From Candidatus Coatesiibacteriota bacterium (lineage in GTDB: Bacteria > Oederibacteriota > CAKKQC01), in contig JAHFSL010000162.1 of NCBI GenBank assembly GCA_023265785.1, positions 1 to 6,148 of the forward strand: a stretch of 6,148 bases of DNA. Reading direction: 5' to 3'. How positions within the stretch are numbered: position 1 is the first letter of the stretch; each line of letters begins with the position of its first letter. The position numbers were made by a program, and so were the translations under genes. Positions 1-6,148 of the stretch are shown here, piece after piece. A model generated the notes under the pieces. That model was not told where the DNA came from, did no database searches, and saw nothing but the letters and a program-made list of their open reading frames with translations.

Positions 1-582
1 CTGGTCATCGCGCTCGTCATCCGGTCCTTCGTTGTGGAGCCGTTCAAGATCCCGTCCTCCTCGATGGAAGACACCCTCCTCATCGGTGACCACCTCTTCG
101 TCAACCGCTTCCTCTACGGCCTCAAGATCCCGTACCTGTCCGCCCGGCCGCTGGCCCTGCGCAAGCCCAAACGGGGGGACATTGTCGTGTTTGTGCCCCC
201 CCACCAGCCCGACAAGGATTTCATCAAGCGCGTCATCGGGACCCCCGGCGATACGGTGGAGATCCGCAATCAGGAGGTCTGGGTCAACGGGAGCCGGCTG
301 GTCGAGCCGTATGTCGTCCACAAGGACGTTGGTCCCTGGCGCCGCCTGTCCATCCCGCGCGACCAGATGCCCAAACTCGTCGTGCCGCCGGGCAAGTACT
401 TCATGATGGGCGACAACCGGGACCGGAGCGAGGATTCGCGGTTCTGGGGCTTCGCCTCCTTCGAGAACTTCAAGGGGAACGCCTTCCTGATCTACTTTTC
501 CTGGAACACCGACCCGGCCGTCCCGCTGTGGGACCTGATCCACAAGATCCGGTGGCGCCGGATGTTCAACCTGATCCGCTGA
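1..582 (+). CDS. lepB: Signal peptidase I, 5'-truncated by window edge
   Basis: Type I signal peptidase, the inner-membrane serine protease that removes signal peptides from exported proteins on the periplasmic side. The frame is open to base 1, so the gene starts outside the window; 193 residues are visible. Residues 1-12 (LVIALVIRSFVV) are the end of a transmembrane anchor. The catalytic serine is S21 in PSSSM, directly before M22, as in the family's SxM box. The catalytic lysine is K76 in FIKRVIGTPGD. The conserved GDNRD box is at 137-141, followed by DSRFWG from 145. The N-terminal cytoplasmic part is missing because of the window edge. All catalytic elements are intact, so the enzyme is probably functional. 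A GTG at 34 could be read as a start but would remove part of the anchor, so I reject it. The stop lies 4 bp from the convergent stop of the neighbouring minus-strand gene. Family assignment is secure; the gene symbol is by family. Confidence 0.95.
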   Translation: MVIALVIRSFVVEPFKIPSSSMEDTLLIGDHLFVNRFLYGLKIPYLSARPLALRKPKRGDIVVFVPPHQPDKDFIKRVIGTPGDTVEIRNQEVWVNGSRLVEPYVVHKDVGPWRRLSIPRDQMPKLVVPPGKYFMMGDNRDRSEDSRFWGFASFENFKGNAFLIYFSWNTDPAVPLWDLIHKIRWRRMFNLIR

Positions 583-586
583 GACC

Positions 587-3127
587 CTAGGGCGGCCCCC
601 CCGGCCCCGGCCCGCGGGCCATCCGGTCGGCCGCGGCGGAATCACGCGCGGCCTCAAGGGGGTCGAGCGCCAGCGCGGCCGCCTCGCGGTACCGGGACGC
701 CGCCAGCCCGAATTGCTTTCGGGCGCGGGCGAGGTCGGCCTGGTTTTCCCGGACCCAGGCCAGCCGGCTCCGCCGGCGGCGTTTCGCGGTCTCGGTGACG
801 GGATCGGGTTCGAGCCACGCGGCCGCGGCATCCAATTGGGCGGCGGCGTCGGCGACCCGGTGCCGGCCCGCCAGCCAGGTCGTCCGGGCCATGGCGATGC
901 CCGCCAGGTTGATCCGGACATCGTCCTGCTGGGTCGTGTAGATGTCCAGGCACCGCCGGAGGACCGCTTCCGCCTCGTCCAACCGGCCGAGCTCCATGGC
1001 CGCCAGCCCCGAGGTGGGCAGGCTTTCCGCGTCCGGCGTTCCGTCACGCACCACCGGCGCGAGGACCCGGGCGGCCTCCGCCCAGCGGCGCTGGGCGCCC
1101 AGGGCGTAGCCCAGTTCGCCCCGGAGGAACAGGACGTCGGGGAATCTCCGGACCAGGTCGCCCAGCAGGGCCACACATTCCGGCAGGCGGTCCTCCCGGC
1201 GGGCCGTGTTGGCCGCGAACAGCACGGACGCGGCGCCCGGCAGGTGGAACACGGTGCGGTTCGGCGGGCGGCGGGGCTGCCGCGCCACGCCGTACACGCA
1301 GTACCCGCCGTTGATGAAGTCGCACCGGGGGGAGGCCCAGGTCCGCGTGAGGCCCGCCCGGCAGAAATCGGCGTACAGGCGGACCATCCGGTCGGTCCAC
1401 TGGAACGGCGCATTGCGCTTGAGGATCCATTCCGCGGAGACATAGTTGTACACGAGCGCGTCGGCGCCCAACTGGTGGAGGCGGTGGAAGACTCCGGCCA
1501 CGGTGAACGATTCGGCGAGGGTCCGGTACATCAGCGGCGTCTCGGCCTGCGCGCCGTCGTAGAGGATCCGGGCCGGAACCGGCCAGGTCTTCCACTCGCC
1601 GACCATGATGACCCGGCGGGAATTCATGTGCTGCAATTCATGGCGCGTGTCCTCATAGGTCGTAAAGGCTTCCGCGGTGACGGCGGCGGGGTCGCGCCGC
1701 GCCTGCCCCCACGCCAGGTGCAGGAGCGGCGCATTGGCGAGCCGGCCGACTTCCACGGCCGCAAGGATGGCCAGCCCCGCGGCCCGGAAGCGACGGGGGA
1801 CGCGGTGGGCCTGGGTGCCGGCGAGCCAGGCCAGCCACCAGTCCCCGGGGATCAGGAACCGGGGCAGGTGGCCCGTGGCGAGCACCGCGAGTGCGCCGAC
1901 CACCACAGCCAGCGCGCCGGTCCGGGTGGCGGGAAGGAGGAGGAGGCCAGGAAGGGCGAGAAGGAGGGGCAACTCCAGGGAGGCCATGGCCTTGATCCAT
2001 GCCATGGGCAGGGTGGAGAGCACCAGCGTCTCCGGATCCCAGCTCTCCAAGGCGAACTCGCGCAGGGTGGCCGCGTTACGCGGGCCCCAGTCCGGCGAGG
2101 GCCAGAGGCTCGCGGTGAACGGATAGACGGGCGTCCCCGTGGCCAGCCACGATTTCGCGACCCAGGGGAGGAGGGGGAGGGTGGTCAGCGCGAGCGGTCC
2201 GGCGATCCGGCGGACCGGAGTCGGGGTGCGCCACCGTCGGGCGACCACCAGCGCCACGGCCAGCGGGACGAGCGCCGGGCCGTACACCACCTTGGCGGCG
2301 ATCGCGGCGCCCATCAGCACCATGCCACCCTCGACGGCGCCGTCCAGCGCCAGCAGGGCGCCGGTCACGCCGAACGCCCCGGCGGCCGCATCGCTCTTGG
2401 CCACCGAGACCAGCCAGGAGAGGTAGAAGGACCCGAGGGCCAGGAGCAGGCCGGCCATGGCCCCGTCCGGGTCGCGCCGGGCGAGCCGCCGGCCCGCGAA
2501 CACCGCGGCCGCCGCGGCCGCGTGCCAGGCAATGAGTGCCCGGGCGCCACGGGAATCGCCGAAGCCCAGCGGCAGCGCGAAGAGCAATTCGACGGGTAAA
2601 GGAACGTGGAAGGTGAAAGGCACCTGGGTGAGCAGGGCCCGGTGCGCCAGCAGGAATTGCCACGGCATCCCGAGATGGTAGACCACCGCATCCGATTCGA
2701 ATTCGGGGGCGAGGACGGGGAACACCGCAAGCAGGGCGGCCACCGCCAGCGCCCCGCCCCGCCACCGGCCCAATCCGGCGAGCGGGCCGAGCGCCCGGAC
2801 CAGCAGGAACCCGCGGCCGGCCGTTCCGGAGCCGGCGAGCGCGGCCGTCACGGTGACACCCGCAAGGACCGCCGGCTGGAACAGCCCGGTGAGGGCGAGG
2901 CCGAGGAACACCGGGGCCAGGAGGAGGGACCCGAAGAGGAGGGAGAGGCCGAACCGGTCCAGCGGCCCGCGGGGGCGCACGGCCATCCACCGGACACCGG
3001 GGGCGCCGGTGCGGGCGAGGAGTTCGGCGAGGAGGGTGCTCCCCAGCCCGACAACGGCCATCGCGGACAGGAGGTGCCCCATGCGAGGCCATTCTACGGT
3101 CCCGGGCGTGCGAAAATAGCGGTCCAT
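587..3127 (-). CDS. GT-C-like polytopic membrane glycosyltransferase with C-terminal TPR region
   Basis: Predicted inner-membrane protein of 846 residues. About the first 460 residues hold around ten or more hydrophobic segments (for example near 17-36, 60-83, 126-142, 225-243, 265-296, 308-325, 383-418, 447-459). Motifs resemble lipid-carrier-dependent GT-C/GT39-like glycosyltransferases: an acidic motif ESD (144-146) followed by YH (150-151) in what would be the first large periplasmic loop, a TGTPVYPF element at 330-337, and RFLIPG at 423-428. Residues about 480-620 form a soluble domain, and about 630-820 contain several TPR-like helical pairs (such as FPDVLFLRGELGYALGAQRRWAEA, of which the core is 662-684; and LAAMELGRLDEAEAVLRRCL, 708-727). 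Acceptor and sugar donor cannot be told. The start is uncertain: M1 (base 3127) or M16 (base 3082). Neither has a strong Shine-Dalgarno; a GGGTGG lies only 2 bases before M1. The frame runs open further to 3394, but that extension is antisense to the phosphoesterase gene and low in plausibility. Exact substrate is unknown; a non-catalytic membrane protein of the same fold is the alternative. Confidence 0.82.
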   Translation of the reverse strand: MDRYFRTPGTVEWPRMGHLLSAMAVVGLGSTLLAELLARTGAPGVRWMAVRPRGPLDRFGLSLLFGSLLLAPVFLGLALTGLFQPAVLAGVTVTAALAGSGTAGRGFLLVRALGPLAGLGRWRGGALAVAALLAVFPVLAPEFESDAVVYHLGMPWQFLLAHRALLTQVPFTFHVPLPVELLFALPLGFGDSRGARALIAWHAAAAAAVFAGRRLARRDPDGAMAGLLLALGSFYLSWLVSVAKSDAAAGAFGVTGALLALDGAVEGGMVLMGAAIAAKVVYGPALVPLAVALVVARRWRTPTPVRRIAGPLALTTLPLLPWVAKSWLATGTPVYPFTASLWPSPDWGPRNAATLREFALESWDPETLVLSTLPMAWIKAMASLELPLLLALPGLLLLPATRTGALAVVVGALAVLATGHLPRFLIPGDWWLAWLAGTQAHRVPRRFRAAGLAILAAVEVGRLANAPLLHLAWGQARRDPAAVTAEAFTTYEDTRHELQHMNSRRVIMVGEWKTWPVPARILYDGAQAETPLMYRTLAESFTVAGVFHRLHQLGADALVYNYVSAEWILKRNAPFQWTDRMVRLYADFCRAGLTRTWASPRCDFINGGYCVYGVARQPRRPPNRTVFHLPGAASVLFAANTARREDRLPECVALLGDLVRRFPDVLFLRGELGYALGAQRRWAEAARVLAPVVRDGTPDAESLPTSGLAAMELGRLDEAEAVLRRCLDIYTTQQDDVRINLAGIAMARTTWLAGRHRVADAAAQLDAAAAWLEPDPVTETAKRRRRSRLAWVRENQADLARARKQFGLAASRYREAAALALDPLEAARDSAAADRMARGPGPGGPP
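3083..3125. promoter_or_regulatory. Possible divergent start region between glycosyltransferase and phosphoesterase
   Basis: This is the only space available for divergent control if the minus-strand gene starts at its second methionine (base 3082). It holds the only AT-rich patches nearby: GAAAATAG at 3112-3119, and on the minus strand TAGAAT (bases 3096 to 3091), a 5-of-6 match to the TATAAT -10 hexamer. No matching -35 element is visible at the usual distance. If TAGAAT were used, transcription would begin only a few bases before the ATG at 3082, giving a nearly leaderless message. A single hexamer match is weak evidence, so this is tentative. Confidence 0.2.
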
Positions 3128-4091
3128 GGCCACCCCCGCGCCGCTCCGGTTCCGGCCTGATGGAACCTTGACGATTGCGCAGTTCACCGACCTGCACTTC
3201 CTGAAGTGCGGCGAGGAGGATGAACGGACCCTGGCCCTCATGGGCCGGGTGCTCGATGCGGAGCGGCCCGACCTTGTCGCGTATTCGGGCGACATGGTGT
3301 CCGGCTGGGAATGCACCGATCCCGCCCGGGCGCTCCGGATGGCGCTGTCCCCGGCCGTGGACCGGAAGGTGCCCTTCGCCGCGGTGTTCGGCAACCATGA
3401 TGATGAGGGGCCCCTGACCCGTGCCCAGTTGATGGCCGTGATGCAGGACCTGCCCGGGTGCCGCGCCGAGCCCGGACCGGCGGCGCTTCCGGGCGTGGGG
3501 AATTACATCATGAGAATCCGCGAATCCGCGGGAGACCGGACCGCGGCGGCACTGCATTTCATTGACTCGCTGGCCTATCCCCCCAAGGGCCGCGGGCAGG
3601 GCACCTATGCGTGGATCAGCGTCGAGCAGGGGGCCTGGCACAAGGCCGAGTGCCGGGCGTTGGAGGTTGAGCGGTCGGATTGGCGCGAGGCCGTGCCTGC
3701 CCTCGCGTACTTCCACATGCCCCTCTCCGAGTACCACGAGGTGTGGGACACCCGCACCTGCCGGGGCGAAAAGCACGAGGAGGTCTGCTCGCCGGCGATC
3801 AACGGCGGATTCTTTACCGCCCTGCTGGAAGCGGGCCATGTCCTCGGCACCTTTGTGGGGCACGACCACATCAACGATTACGAAGGCGACCTCCACGGCA
3901 TCCGGCTGTGCTACGGCCGGGGCGGCGGCTACGCGGCGTACGGCCGTGAGGGATTCCTCCGCGGCGCCCGTGTCGTCCGACTCCACCAGGGCAAGCGGTC
4001 ATTCGAGACCTGGTGCCGGCTCGAGGACGGGTCGGTCCACGGCAATCCTCCCCTGCATGCGCCGGAGCACCCCCCCGCCGAAAAGAAATGA
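3126..4091 (+). CDS. Calcineurin-like metallophosphoesterase, Dcr2/PAP29-type
   Basis: A 321-residue dinuclear-metal phosphoesterase. Metal-binding motifs are all present in order: DLH (D22, H24), GD (55-56), GNHD (89-92), a lone histidine in FHMPLSEYHE (H197), and GHDH (245-248). The wording around these motifs (GNHDDEG after residue 89, HMPLSEYHEVW, VGHDHINDYEGDLHGI within 244-259, and a CYGRGGGYAAYGREG stretch beyond it) is that of the family containing yeast Dcr2 and plant purple acid phosphatases 28/29; bacterial members are of unknown substrate. No signal peptide or membrane segment is seen, so it is probably cytoplasmic. The start is well fixed: an in-frame TAG lies at 3117-3119, no other start codon occurs between it and 3126, and the first metal ligand is already at residue 22. 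There is no clear Shine-Dalgarno. The stop overlaps the hemW start as ATGA, so the two are likely one transcription unit. Phosphomonoesterase, phosphodiesterase or protein phosphatase activity cannot be distinguished. Confidence 0.92.
   Translation: MATPAPLRFRPDGTLTIAQFTDLHFLKCGEEDERTLALMGRVLDAERPDLVAYSGDMVSGWECTDPARALRMALSPAVDRKVPFAAVFGNHDDEGPLTRAQLMAVMQDLPGCRAEPGPAALPGVGNYIMRIRESAGDRTAAALHFIDSLAYPPKGRGQGTYAWISVEQGAWHKAECRALEVERSDWREAVPALAYFHMPLSEYHEVWDTRTCRGEKHEEVCSPAINGGFFTALLEAGHVLGTFVGHDHINDYEGDLHGIRLCYGRGGGYAAYGREGFLRGARVVRLHQGKRSFETWCRLEDGSVHGNPPLHAPEHPPAEKK
4088..4091 (+). other. ATGA stop/start overlap joining phosphoesterase and hemW
   Basis: The bases ATGA contain the hemW start (4088-4090) and the phosphoesterase stop TGA (4089-4091). 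Such overlaps usually mean translational coupling by terminating ribosomes that restart. Just upstream is only an A-rich GAAAAGAA with a weak purine match to a Shine-Dalgarno, consistent with dependence on coupling. Confidence 0.8.
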
Positions 4092-5209
4092 CGCCGCTCG
4101 GGTTGTACCTGCACATCCCGTTCTGCGAGATCAAGTGCGGCTACTGTGACTTCTATTCCGTGACGAACGGGCGGGGCGACGCACGGGCCGAGTATGTCGC
4201 CGCCCTGCTGGAGGAAATCCGGGCAAAGGGTGATGGACGGCCCGCGGACACGGTGTTCCTCGGGGGCGGGACGCCGTCCCTCCTGGATCCCGCCCAGGTC
4301 GCGGTGATTCTCAACGCACTCCGTGCGGCCTGGGTGCTGGCGCCGGATGCGGAAATCACCCTGGAGGCCAATCCGGAGACCGTCACGGAGGAGAAGCTCC
4401 GCGGCTTCCGGGAGGCGGGGGCCAACCGGATCAGCTTCGGCGTCCAGAGCCTGGACGACGCCCAGCTCAAGGCCCTGGGCCGGATCCACTCCGCCGATCG
4501 CGCCCGCCGGGCAATCGAGGAGGCCCGCCGCGCGGGCTTTGCCCGAATCAACGCGGACCTCATCTTCGGCCTCCCCGGGCACACGCTGGACCGGTGGCGG
4601 CGGGACCTGGGTGAGGTGCTTGCGTGGCCCGTGGATCATGTGTCCGCCTATGAACTTTCCATCGAGGACGACACCGCGTTTGGCCGCCGTCCGCCCACGC
4701 TCCCCGGCGAGGAGGCCGTGGCAACGATGTGGGAGGCCGCCATGGATGATGCGGCCGCCGCCGGGTTCGCCCACTACGAGGTCTCCAACTACGCCCGGCC
4801 CGGGGCCGAGTGCCGGCACAATCTCAAGTACTGGCTCGATACCGACTGGGTGGGGCTGGGGGCCTCCGCGTGGGGGTTGGCCGCCGGGGTGCGGTACGGC
4901 AACCCGCGCAGTCTGGCGAAATATTACGCGGGCCGGATGACCGGCTTTCCCCCCGAGAAGACCGATGAACTTCCCCGGGACGGGCAGATGGCCGAGACGC
5001 TCGTCCTGAATTTGCGGTTGCGCGCGGGGTGCGAGACGGCCGGCTTCGAGGCGCGGTACGGCCCCGGCTCCCTCAACCGGTTCGCCCCCGTGCTGGCCCC
5101 GCACGAGGAGGCCGGCCGGGTCGAGCGCCACGCCGGCCGGCTGGCCCTCACCCGCGCGGGGCTCATGGTCGCCAACTCCATCTGGGGGGATGTGTACTCA
5201 GCGGGTTGA
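4088..5209 (+). CDS. hemW: Radical SAM heme chaperone HemW (HemN-like)
   Basis: A 373-residue member of the HemN/HemW radical SAM family, near the length of the E. coli protein. HemW binds a 4Fe-4S cluster and heme and is thought to deliver heme to apo-proteins such as respiratory enzymes; older annotations call it oxygen-independent coproporphyrinogen III oxidase. The cluster motif is C13-x3-C17-x2-C20, followed by D21 and F22. A phenylalanine at this place, rather than the extra cysteine of true HemN (CxxxCxxCxC), favours HemW. Other signatures are HIPFC (9-13), GGGTPS (59-64), LEANPE (92-97), ISFGVQS (115-121), DLIFGLPGHT (157-166), SAYELSIE (186-193) and YEVSNYARPG (230-239); the C-terminal HemN domain follows. 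The start is chosen because the family begins just before LGLYLHIPFC; upstream codons in this frame lie inside the phosphoesterase gene. It overlaps that gene by 4 bp and the convergent next gene by 12 bp. All key residues are intact. Confidence 0.95.
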   Translation: MTPLGLYLHIPFCEIKCGYCDFYSVTNGRGDARAEYVAALLEEIRAKGDGRPADTVFLGGGTPSLLDPAQVAVILNALRAAWVLAPDAEITLEANPETVTEEKLRGFREAGANRISFGVQSLDDAQLKALGRIHSADRARRAIEEARRAGFARINADLIFGLPGHTLDRWRRDLGEVLAWPVDHVSAYELSIEDDTAFGRRPPTLPGEEAVATMWEAAMDDAAAAGFAHYEVSNYARPGAECRHNLKYWLDTDWVGLGASAWGLAAGVRYGNPRSLAKYYAGRMTGFPPEKTDELPRDGQMAETLVLNLRLRAGCETAGFEARYGPGSLNRFAPVLAPHEEAGRVERHAGRLALTRAGLMVANSIWGDVYSAG

Positions 5210-6148
5210 CGCGGAGCCGGTCAGGGCGATCTCCCGGCGCAGGGCCAAGAGGCGGGCATCGCCGGGGGCGTGGGCCAGGCCCGTGCGGATCAGGGCGCGG
5301 GCTGCATCGTCCTCCTGCAGCCAGTGGTGGAGCCGGGCCAGCCGCCACCAGCCCTCGGCGTTGCCCGGGGCCAGCCGGGTGAAGGCCCCGTACTCGGCCT
5401 CGGCACGGCGCATCTCCTGGGCGGCTTCCGCCGCCGCCCCCAGCGCGATCCGATCCGCCGCCCGCTCACGGGCCAGCGGGATCGGTGACAGCGGATGCCA
5501 GCCGTACAGGATTTGGCGGTTGGCGTCCGTGCGGGCCGATGTGTCGATGATCCGCGCGGCGGTGTACTCGAGTCCCGGCCGGTCGTCCGTGCAGGGCCGG
5601 CCGGGCCCCGCGAACCCGGAAAGTTCGGCGGGGTTCATCAGGTAATGGGCCGCCACGGCGGCGGGAGTGGTGTACCCGATCTTGGCCAGGTCCGTCCGGA
5701 TGGGCTCGAGGGCCAAGCACGCCCGGATCCGATCCAGGTCCACGGTCAGGGGCCGTTCGGAGGCCAGCAGGAAGAAATCGCCGCCCAGGTGGATCCATGC
5801 CGCCACCGAGGGAAACACCGCGGCCACGGTGCGGGCGACGGTGCGGGCGTCCGCAATGTCGGCGCCGTAGTAATGCATCCACTGGCAGAACACGCCGCCG
5901 GGCACCAGCCGGGCCCGGATGAGCCGGTAGTACTCCGCGGTGTACAGATTGACCGTGCCCGCCACGTACAGGTTGGACGGTTCGGAGACGACGACATCAA
6001 AATTGTCCCGCGTCGTGGCCAGCCAGTGCCGACCGTCTTCGAAGACGAGTGCGAGCCGACGGTCGCCGAGCCCCTCGCCCCGGACCATGTAGCTGAAGAT
6101 CTGGGCCGCATCGCGGATCGCCGGTTCGATCTCCAGGCAGGTGAGGTT
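5198..6148 (-). CDS. Spermidine-synthase-fold protein with C-terminal TPR-like region, 5'-truncated
   Basis: The visible 316 residues are the C-terminal part; the frame is open through the right edge, so the N-terminus is outside the window. Residues 1-9 (NLTCLEIEP) match the SAM/decarboxy-SAM-binding strand with its acidic residue, EDGR is at 37-40, and DVVVSEPSN is at 51-59, followed by GTVNLYTAEYY and then VPGGVFCQW. The SEPSN wording is typical of the bacterial 'spermidine-synthase-like' proteins that are often fused to N-terminal membrane segments, and differs from the DxxDP catalytic loop of true SpeE; polyamine synthesis is therefore doubtful. Whether there is a membrane half here cannot be seen. 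About residues 235-310 hold a TPR-like helical pair (for example WWRLARLHHWLQEDDAARAL near the middle). An ATG at 6088 exists but would cut the Rossmann fold, so it is not the start. The gene ends inside the 3' end of hemW on the opposite strand. Function is unknown. Confidence 0.85.
   Translation of the reverse strand, partial: NLTCLEIEPAIRDAAQIFSYMVRGEGLGDRRLALVFEDGRHWLATTRDNFDVVVSEPSNLYVAGTVNLYTAEYYRLIRARLVPGGVFCQWMHYYGADIADARTVARTVAAVFPSVAAWIHLGGDFFLLASERPLTVDLDRIRACLALEPIRTDLAKIGYTTPAAVAAHYLMNPAELSGFAGPGRPCTDDRPGLEYTAARIIDTSARTDANRQILYGWHPLSPIPLARERAADRIALGAAAEAAQEMRRAEAEYGAFTRLAPGNAEGWWRLARLHHWLQEDDAARALIRTGLAHAPGDARLLALRREIALTGSASTR

Noticed and set aside
609..620. Perfect 12-base palindrome GGCCCGCGGGCC near the 3' end of the minus-strand gene, considered as a terminator.
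   Set aside because: It is inside coding sequence, has no T-run on either side, and such palindromes are common in GC-rich DNA.
2504..2522. GCGGCCGC-type inverted/direct repeat.
   Set aside because: It simply encodes a run of six alanines in a membrane segment region (WHAAAAAAVF).
713..2599. A 628-codon open frame on + opposite the glycosyltransferase gene.
   Set aside because: It is rich in G, R, P, Q and H, has no recognisable motif, and is fully antisense to a gene with clear membrane segments. Long stop-free antisense frames are expected in DNA this GC-rich.
3128..3394. N-terminal extension of the minus-strand membrane protein by 89 residues.
   Set aside because: The extension is R/S-rich, not membrane-like, and entirely antisense to the N-terminal motifs of the phosphoesterase; a downstream ATG is far more likely.
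2076..3986. A 636-codon open frame on - spanning the glycosyltransferase and phosphoesterase genes.
   Set aside because: It runs in a different frame across two well-supported genes on opposite strands and has low-complexity composition; a shadow of high GC.
3929..5131. A 400-codon open frame on - opposite hemW.
   Set aside because: It is antisense to an intact, motif-rich HemW and shows no family signature.

Overview
This is a compact, GC-rich (roughly 70% by eye) bacterial chromosomal window carrying five protein-coding genes and almost no intergenic DNA. The phylum cannot be fixed from this much sequence. A LepB-type signal peptidase, HemW and a membrane GT-C-like glycosyltransferase fit a GC-rich, probably Gram-negative, possibly uncultivated lineage. 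The LepB wording resembles Desulfobacterota/Nitrospirota-type enzymes, but PVC or other phyla remain possible. I see no tRNA, rRNA, IS element, CRISPR array, phage gene or attachment site.

Layout from left to right: (1) the 3' part of a signal peptidase I gene on +, cut by the left edge. (2) A large gene on -, convergent with it and only 4 bp away, encoding a polytopic GT-C-like membrane protein with a soluble C-terminal half rich in TPR-like helices. (3) A + strand gene for a Dcr2/PAP29-type calcineurin-like metallophosphoesterase, head-to-head with the previous gene; their possible start codons overlap inside one CCATGG palindrome. (4) hemW on +, overlapping the phosphoesterase by ATGA and so probably cotranscribed and translationally coupled. 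(5) A - strand gene for a spermidine-synthase-fold protein with a C-terminal TPR-like segment, convergent with hemW (the ends overlap by 12 bp) and cut by the right edge.

The only pair with clear operon evidence is phosphoesterase-hemW. The others are adjacent but divergent or convergent, so no shared pathway can be claimed. The signal peptidase and the glycosyltransferase act at the inner membrane, HemW is a cytosolic radical-SAM/heme protein, and the roles of the phosphoesterase and the spermidine-synthase-like protein are unknown. I found no convincing new multi-gene system. The most notable points are the zero-gap divergent start, the phosphoesterase-hemW coupling, and two unrelated minus-strand enzymes that both carry TPR-like C-terminal tails.
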